A stretch of DNA of 64,000 nt from JAXLXE01 sp046328115 (lineage in GTDB: Bacteria; Chloroflexota; UBA6077; JACCZL01). Made by a program: the position numbers and the translations under genes. Of this stretch, positions 59,995-64,000 are shown piece after piece. The DNA is taken from NCBI GenBank assembly GCA_046328115.1, contig JAXLXE010000004.1:372001-436000 (forward strand). The letters run 5' to 3'. How positions within the stretch are numbered: the first letter of the stretch is position 1; the number at the start of each line of letters is the position of its first letter. The notes under the pieces were generated by a model. It was not told the DNA's origin, ran no database searches, and was given only the letters and a program-made list of their open reading frames with translations.

Positions 59995-61226
59995 GCGCCG
60001 CGCACGCCAGCCCGCCCCGTTGGGATGTGATCATCGTTGGAGCCAGAGTAGCCGGCGCAACGCTGGCCGGATTCCTGGGCCAGGCCGGTCTCCGGACCCT
60101 GCTCGTCGATCGCATGCAGTTCCCCGCCTACTACCCACGGCAGGCGTCATGGGGTCTTGAGACCGAAGAGCGCTGGGCCACGCTGGGCGTGCTCCCGCGC
60201 ATCAATGCCCTGGGTGCGCCCGCCCGGCGCGGCTACTTCACCGCCACCGAGGACGCGGTCCTCACCTACCGTTTTCCGGAGGGCGAGCCATCCGTCTACA
60301 ACAAGATGGCTCGACGGCTGGTCCTGGATCCGCTGCTGGCAGAGAACGCGGCCTCGTTTCCGTCCGTTGAGCTACGGCTGGGGGTCACGGCATCCTCGCT
60401 GTGTTGGGACCAGGATCGCGTCGCCGGCCTTCGTCTAGCTCGCGACGGCGGTGAATACCAGGAGCCGGCCCGCCTGGTAGTGGGCGCTGATGGGCGCCAT
60501 TCGTGGCTTGCACGCCAGGTCAAAGCAGCCCGTCACGAGTACGTCCCCGCCCCAAAGGCAAACTTCATCGCCGACTACGCCGGCACCAACGTCCAGCCAG
60601 ACATGTCCGTGCGCGTCTGGGATCAGGTGGGCTCCATGGGCATGGCGATGATGGAAGACAGCCTGGTCACGGTGGGCGTGGGCGTGCCGCTCACCGAGAT
60701 CCAGGAATTCAGGGCCGGCCTTCCAGACACCTTCGAGCGCAGGCTGCGCCACCATCCGCTCTACGACTCCCAGATTGGCAGCGGAAAGCGCGTCTCGCCC
60801 GTAGGTGGGGCCGTAGACCTGGGCATGTACAAGCGCAAGCCGTACGGGCCCGGCTGGGCGCTGGTGGGAGACGCCGGCTATCACCTGGACCCACTGGCAG
60901 CCAGGGGCACCACCGCGGCGGTCGCTGGCGCCCAGCTACTGGCCGACGCCATCGTCTCCTACCTGGCCGGTGATTCCCCAGAACCCGCTGCCTTCGAGCG
61001 CTACCAGGCAGAGCGAGATCGAGTGCTAGCCTCAGAGTGGGACGTCAGCCTGGCCGCCATGACCCGCGGCACCCCAACGGAGCGCGACGTTCAGGAAGCC
61101 CGCTTGCTCGCGAGCAGACCGGACCTGGTGGAGCGGCACATCCTGGTGCTCCGCGGCCTGGCCGATGCTGACGAGTTCCGCGCGACCCTCGAGGCTGAGC
61201 TCGGACCGCGCTCCGCCACCGTCTGA
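59991..61226 (+). CDS. FAD-dependent monooxygenase/oxidoreductase
   Basis: The 411-residue flavoprotein has a Rossmann start DVIIVGARVAGATLAGFLGQAGLRTLLVDR, where the usual GAGPAG is GARVAG, as in a known subfamily with GARCAG. The second motif is RLVVGADGRHSWLAR (DG motif), and the third ALVGDAGYHLDPLAARGTTAA (GD motif). It belongs to the PHBH/UbiH-like group and hydroxylates or oxidises an unknown aromatic or other organic substrate. Coupled to the maleate-isomerase-like gene, suggesting a catabolic pathway. Confidence 0.85.
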   Translation: MSAAHASPPRWDVIIVGARVAGATLAGFLGQAGLRTLLVDRMQFPAYYPRQASWGLETEERWATLGVLPRINALGAPARRGYFTATEDAVLTYRFPEGEPSVYNKMARRLVLDPLLAENAASFPSVELRLGVTASSLCWDQDRVAGLRLARDGGEYQEPARLVVGADGRHSWLARQVKAARHEYVPAPKANFIADYAGTNVQPDMSVRVWDQVGSMGMAMMEDSLVTVGVGVPLTEIQEFRAGLPDTFERRLRHHPLYDSQIGSGKRVSPVGGAVDLGMYKRKPYGPGWALVGDAGYHLDPLAARGTTAAVAGAQLLADAIVSYLAGDSPEPAAFERYQAERDRVLASEWDVSLAAMTRGTPTERDVQEARLLASRPDLVERHILVLRGLADADEFRATLEAELGPRSATV

Positions 61227-61231
61227 GCCGC

Positions 61232-61795
61232 TCAACCTCGTGCAAATGCAACGATCTGAGCCAGCCCCGGCTCATACAGTTCCGGACCGGTTGTAGCCAC
61301 CCGGAGAACCGGGATCTCCAGATCCAGCGGCTCGAAGATCGCCCCCCGCAACCTGGCCTCCAGCCGATCCACCACTTGCAGATCGTGATGCACCGGATGC
61401 CGCCCCTCGCTTCCGGCTCGTGCGATGAAGCGGCGAGCGATCTCCGACGGGTCCCCGCCACAGTGGATCAATACCGCGTCCGCCAGGTCGAGCAGTGGAC
61501 GAATGTCCTGTTCTGACCGTCCCCGGTGGAAGTTGCTTTCCATCACCAGACCGACCCCGGCCAGCAGCATCCGCCTGGCGGCCACGTACAGGACACCGTA
61601 GGCCGCCGCGCCGAGCCGAGCCGACTCCTCCGGATTCGCGGCCGGCAGATCATTCGCCATTGCCTCTTTCAGCTCATCCCGCATCAGCAGCGGCACGCGA
61701 AGCTCTGCCACCAGGCGAGCCGCCAGCGTGGTCTTCCCGCTGCCCGGCGCACCGCCCACCAGAACGAGCCGCGGTCGCTGGACGTCTGCCGTCAT
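61232..61795 (-). CDS. P-loop kinase-like protein (AAA/zeta-type)
   Basis: The 187-residue protein starts LVLVGGAPGSGKTTLAARLV (Walker A), with LLMRDELKEAMAND, GVGLVMESNFHRGRSEQ as a Walker-B-like segment and ADAVLIHCGGDPSEIARRFIARAGSEGRHPVHHD. This pattern fits small-molecule or zeta-toxin-like kinases of the AAA_33 group. Substrate unknown. It is convergent with the monooxygenase gene, six bases away. Confidence 0.78.
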   Translation of the reverse strand: MTADVQRPRLVLVGGAPGSGKTTLAARLVAELRVPLLMRDELKEAMANDLPAANPEESARLGAAAYGVLYVAARRMLLAGVGLVMESNFHRGRSEQDIRPLLDLADAVLIHCGGDPSEIARRFIARAGSEGRHPVHHDLQVVDRLEARLRGAIFEPLDLEIPVLRVATTGPELYEPGLAQIVAFARG

Positions 61796-61884
61796 CGGGT
61801 CAGGGCAGTCCGCGCGACCAGGAAACGTGCACGTTCGCCACCAGACGCTACCTCACCCACGTACCCGTGGGCTAGCCAGCGCCC

Positions 61885-61902
61885 ATCCATCAAAAGATGG
61901 AT
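61885..61902 (-). terminator. Hairpin after the LuxR-type gene
   Basis: ATCCATC-AAAA-GATGGAT, a 7-bp stem 34 bp downstream of the LuxR-type stop on the minus strand. No T-run. Weak terminator candidate. Confidence 0.4.
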
Positions 61903-61935
61903 TGTCCCGAGTTCGGCCGCTCACTAGACTCGTGC

Positions 61936-62343
61936 TTAGGCACCGTGACCCAGGCGTGCCGCGACTTCAGCTCGGTTGGCAAGACCGGTCTTGCTGAGGA
62001 TGTTGTGCACGTGATCCTTGACGGTGTGGAGGGAGATGCCCAACGTTCGGGCCAACAGCTTGTTGGACAGTCCCCGGGCGATCAGGCGCGCCACTTGCCG
62101 CTCGCGCGGGCTCAACTGGTCCAGCATCGCGTCGGAGCTCACCGCCCCCTTCGTCACCACCACTACTGGACACCCCACCAGATCCGCGGCCCTGAGATCC
62201 AGACGAACGGACGCGTCACCGGTCGCCACGCCGACAAGCTCCATCAAGACAGCATGGGGCACCCCCCCATGGGACGCCATCAGCCTGGATACGCTGCGCC
62301 CGACGCGCGCCAGGCTATCTGCGGGAAGACAGGGAGCGTCCAT
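61936..62343 (-). CDS. LuxR-type HTH transcriptional regulator
   Basis: From ATG 62343 this is a 135-residue protein with a C-terminal LuxR HTH (LSPRERQVARLIARGLSNKLLARTLGISLHTVKDHVHNIL). The N-terminal part contains VRLDLRAADLVGCPVVVV, possibly half of a sensor-type domain. No receiver Asp is visible, so it is not a canonical response regulator. The longer frame to 62430 would overlap the divergent gene at 62373 and is rejected. The 29-bp gap to that gene could hold a shared control region. Confidence 0.8.
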   Translation of the reverse strand: MDAPCLPADSLARVGRSVSRLMASHGGVPHAVLMELVGVATGDASVRLDLRAADLVGCPVVVVTKGAVSSDAMLDQLSPRERQVARLIARGLSNKLLARTLGISLHTVKDHVHNILSKTGLANRAEVAARLGHGA

Positions 62344-62372
62344 CTCCGCTGAACCGTAGCAGGGAGCAATCC

Positions 62373-62750
62373 ATGACACAACCGCCTCAGGTCGATCAGT
62401 TCTTTCGCGCGATGCAAGCCGGCGCGACACATGCCGATCAGATGATGTCGCTGTTTTCCGACGACGCCGTGTACGTCGAGCCGTTCACCGGTCAGCCCGC
62501 CACGCACGCCGGCAAGGCAGAGATTCGCGCGGTGTTCGAGGCCGGTTGGCAAAACCCGCTTCCGGACATGCGCATCAACGTCGACTGGGTGGAGTTGAAA
62601 GGCGACACGGTAGAAGCGGGCTGGACGTGCTTCTCACCTGCGCTCCCCAACGGCTCTGGATCCGGCGTGAACTGGTTCACGATTCGCGATGGCCTGATCG
62701 TTCGGCTGGAGACTCAATTCCGCACGGAGGCACACCGTGGCGAAGCCTGA
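62373..62750 (+). CDS. SnoaL-like / NTF2-fold protein
   Basis: The 125-residue protein begins QVDQFFRAMQAGATHADQMMSLFSDDAVYVEPFTGQPATHAGKAEI, the SnoaL-like pattern of helix, 'fsDDavy.ep' and 'hh.Gk..I'. It ends with VNWFTIRDGLIVRLETQF. Usually a small cone-shaped barrel that binds or isomerises small organic molecules. GGGAG precedes the ATG. The start of the next gene lies inside its last 14 bases. Confidence 0.82.
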   Translation: MTQPPQVDQFFRAMQAGATHADQMMSLFSDDAVYVEPFTGQPATHAGKAEIRAVFEAGWQNPLPDMRINVDWVELKGDTVEAGWTCFSPALPNGSGSGVNWFTIRDGLIVRLETQFRTEAHRGEA

Positions 62751-63120
62751 GACGGTTGAGCAATACATCGAAATCCTGGACGCGCCGAGACGTGACATCG
62801 CGACGGCGCTGCGGGCCGCCATCCAGCAGGGTGTTCCCCATGCCCGCGAATCCATCAAATGGGCGCAGCCCGTCTATGAGGTCAACGGCCCAGTCTGCGC
62901 GATCAAGGCCCATGCGCGACACGTGACCCTGGTGTTCTGGCGAGGTCAGACCTTGCGGGACATATGCTCCGCCATCGAGGGTGGCGGCGATAAAATGGGC
63001 CACCTGAAGTTCGCCGACACCGGCAGCGTCGATGCCGATCTCATTGGACGTCTCTGCACGGAGGCAGCCCGACTAAATCAAGAACAGGGCAACCCCGCCA
63101 CCCGCGCCCACAAGGAGTAA
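62737..63120 (+). CDS. DUF1801 domain protein (YdhG-like)
   Basis: The 127-residue protein starts VEQYIEILDAPRRDIATALRAAIQQGVPHARESIKWAQPVYEVNGPVCAI, the pattern of DUF1801/YdhG-like proteins (...P.a.E.ikWg.P.y...g.). It then has VTLVFWRGQTL and MGHLKF. The function of the family is not established. GTG start with GGAGG six bases upstream overlaps the preceding gene by 14 bases, so the two are co-translated. Confidence 0.82.
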   Translation: MAKPETVEQYIEILDAPRRDIATALRAAIQQGVPHARESIKWAQPVYEVNGPVCAIKAHARHVTLVFWRGQTLRDICSAIEGGGDKMGHLKFADTGSVDADLIGRLCTEAARLNQEQGNPATRAHKE

Positions 63121-63152
63121 CGCGCCAGACAAGTCTCTTCGATCGGCGCACT

Positions 63153-63185
63153 GACAAATGTCCCACCCAGCCCGGGACATTTGTC
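63153..63185. repeat. 12-bp inverted repeat in a 209-bp gap
   Basis: GACAAATGTCCC (63153-63164) and GGGACATTTGTC (63174-63185) are perfect complements around ACCCAGCCC. It may be a terminator for the DUF1801 gene 33 bp upstream, or the remains of transposon ends, which often start TGNNAAATGTCCC. No transposase is near. Confidence 0.5.
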
Positions 63186-63329
63186 CTCCCCTACACGCTG
63201 GTCCAACCGAGACCATGTGGGGACCCCTCTGCCTTTTGCCGGCAATATACTCAGCGAGCCCACCGGCAGTTCGCGGCAGTGGGTCAGGCTGCGTTCACCA
63301 CGGGCGCGCCAGGATGTGGAGGGCAGAAC

Positions 63330-64000
63330 ATGGTTGTTGCGCCGCCCAAGTTCGAGCGCGCAAAAGGCAAGGCCTCCTTCGAGCGCCTCAGCGACGAGAT
63401 CACCAGCGCCCGCTACCGCGAGGCCGCGGAGACCTACTGCCGCCTCATCGCCGAGGAGGACAAGCCAATCAAGGATGTGATCCGCGCGGCCGTCTCCTGC
63501 GCGGCTCCCTACGTCCAGGTCCCCTCCCACCTCATGCAGAAGCCAGATGGTGAGTCTCGCGGCGTCAACTACGACCACACCGTCCTGGGTTGGCGCGGCG
63601 CCATCTCCCTGATGCCCCACATGTCCACCCGCCGAGCCGCGCTGCCCACCGTCCAGGCCATGTGGTACGTCCCGCAGGGTCTCAACATCTGGGAACAGAT
63701 CATCTGCCAGTTCCCCGGCCATTACGCTCGCGACGCGGAAAAGTGCAACGACAAATACCCCGGCGAGGACGAAGAGGTCAACCGGTTCGACGGTCCCTCA
63801 TGGACGCCTCCCAGGGTCTACTTCGAGGACCACGAGCCCATCACCCAGGGCTCAGTAGACGACCGCGTTCTGCGCTTCAACTGGGCCATCTCCGAGGGCA
63901 ACAAGGAGGAAGCCTACGGGCTCTTCCTGGGGCTCGCCCAGGACCCGGCGCACAAGAAGCGGCTGGAGGAAGCCGTACTCTTTGCGGGCATCACGGACCT
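63330..64000 (+). CDS. Unrecognised protein, N-terminal part (runs off window)
   Basis: From ATG 63330 (GGAGG seven bases upstream) the frame is open to the window end, at least 223 residues. It begins MVVAPPKFERAKGKASFERL with later VGNY-free segments LGWRGAISLMPHMSTRRAALPTVQAMWYVPQG and FEDHEPITQGSVDDRVLRFNWAISEGNKEEAYGLFLGLAQDP. His, Trp, Asp and Glu residues are dense, as in a metal enzyme, but no family is recognised. No signal peptide. Codon use matches the neighbours. Confidence 0.65.
   Translation, partial: MVVAPPKFERAKGKASFERLSDEITSARYREAAETYCRLIAEEDKPIKDVIRAAVSCAAPYVQVPSHLMQKPDGESRGVNYDHTVLGWRGAISLMPHMSTRRAALPTVQAMWYVPQGLNIWEQIICQFPGHYARDAEKCNDKYPGEDEEVNRFDGPSWTPPRVYFEDHEPITQGSVDDRVLRFNWAISEGNKEEAYGLFLGLAQDPAHKKRLEEAVLFAGITD

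Overview
The window is a GC-rich bacterial chromosome segment of ordinary operon layout: mostly GTG/ATG starts, clear GGAGG-type ribosome binding sites, and short or overlapping gene junctions. Gene content points to a heterotrophic member of the Chloroflexota. Pointers are a queuosine-salvage glycosylase of the kind known from Sphaerobacter, many peptide-type ABC systems with Ala/Pro-rich lipoprotein linkers, N-methylhydantoinase A/B, a form II CoxL-like molybdo-hydroxylase, and a b558-type succinate dehydrogenase. This phylum call is inference from gene families, not from a marker gene. No tRNA, rRNA, CRISPR array, intact insertion sequence or prophage was seen.

Layout. 1-1904: end of an acetamidase/formamidase gene, a complete VapBC toxin-antitoxin pair with a strong operator candidate, and a second antitoxin whose ParE-like toxin is broken by one stop codon; a scrap of the neighbouring permease gene lies between them. 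1901-5387 (minus): peptide ABC transporter (binding protein, DppB, DppC; no ATPase genes). 5586-10946: malate/L-lactate dehydrogenase family enzyme, a membrane protein, a SnoaL-like protein, and a 954-residue cyclase / NB-ARC ATPase / TPR signalling protein. 11036-14763 (minus): NMT1-like binding lipoprotein, two diverged MTAP/PNP-family phosphorylases and a membrane-anchored VOC protein. 15300-21571: APH-like kinase, a VOC relic, a solo CoxL-like large subunit with a textbook terminator, a Leu/Ile/Val-type binding lipoprotein, a DUF2461 protein and a small membrane protein. 22296-27389: a 68-residue conserved-looking protein, an acetyltransferase-like protein, a XerD-like recombinase with an altered active site, purine nucleoside phosphorylase and an M6-like secreted metalloprotease. 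27748-35306 (plus): a five-gene block of binding protein, DppB, DppC, HyuA and HyuB, probably uptake plus hydrolysis of cyclic amides or oxoproline-type compounds.

35273-42027 (minus) is a surface or envelope region: a sigma factor fused to a zinc anti-sigma motif, a membrane segment and a Ser/Gly repeat tail, next to a 1292-residue secreted protein with Pro/Thr repeats and DUF11 domains. 42326-46872: queuosine salvage and sdhCAB. 46853-55231 (minus): two paralogous membrane proteins with degenerate FtsK-like domains, a WecG/TagA glycosyltransferase and glycolate oxidase glcDEF. 55358-61226 is a divergent catabolic cluster of unknown substrate: thiamine-diphosphate enzyme, GH5-like barrel protein and alpha/beta hydrolase on one side, maleate-isomerase-like enzyme and FAD monooxygenase on the other. 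The end holds a P-loop kinase, a LuxR-type regulator, small NTF2-like and DUF1801 proteins, and the start of an unrecognised gene running off the edge.

Most worth a second look: the one-chain sigma/anti-sigma/repeat fusion (35652-37805) beside the repeat-rich surface protein, and the tandem degenerate FtsK-like pair (46853-50170), which has aligned start codons and shared architecture but no Walker A motif.
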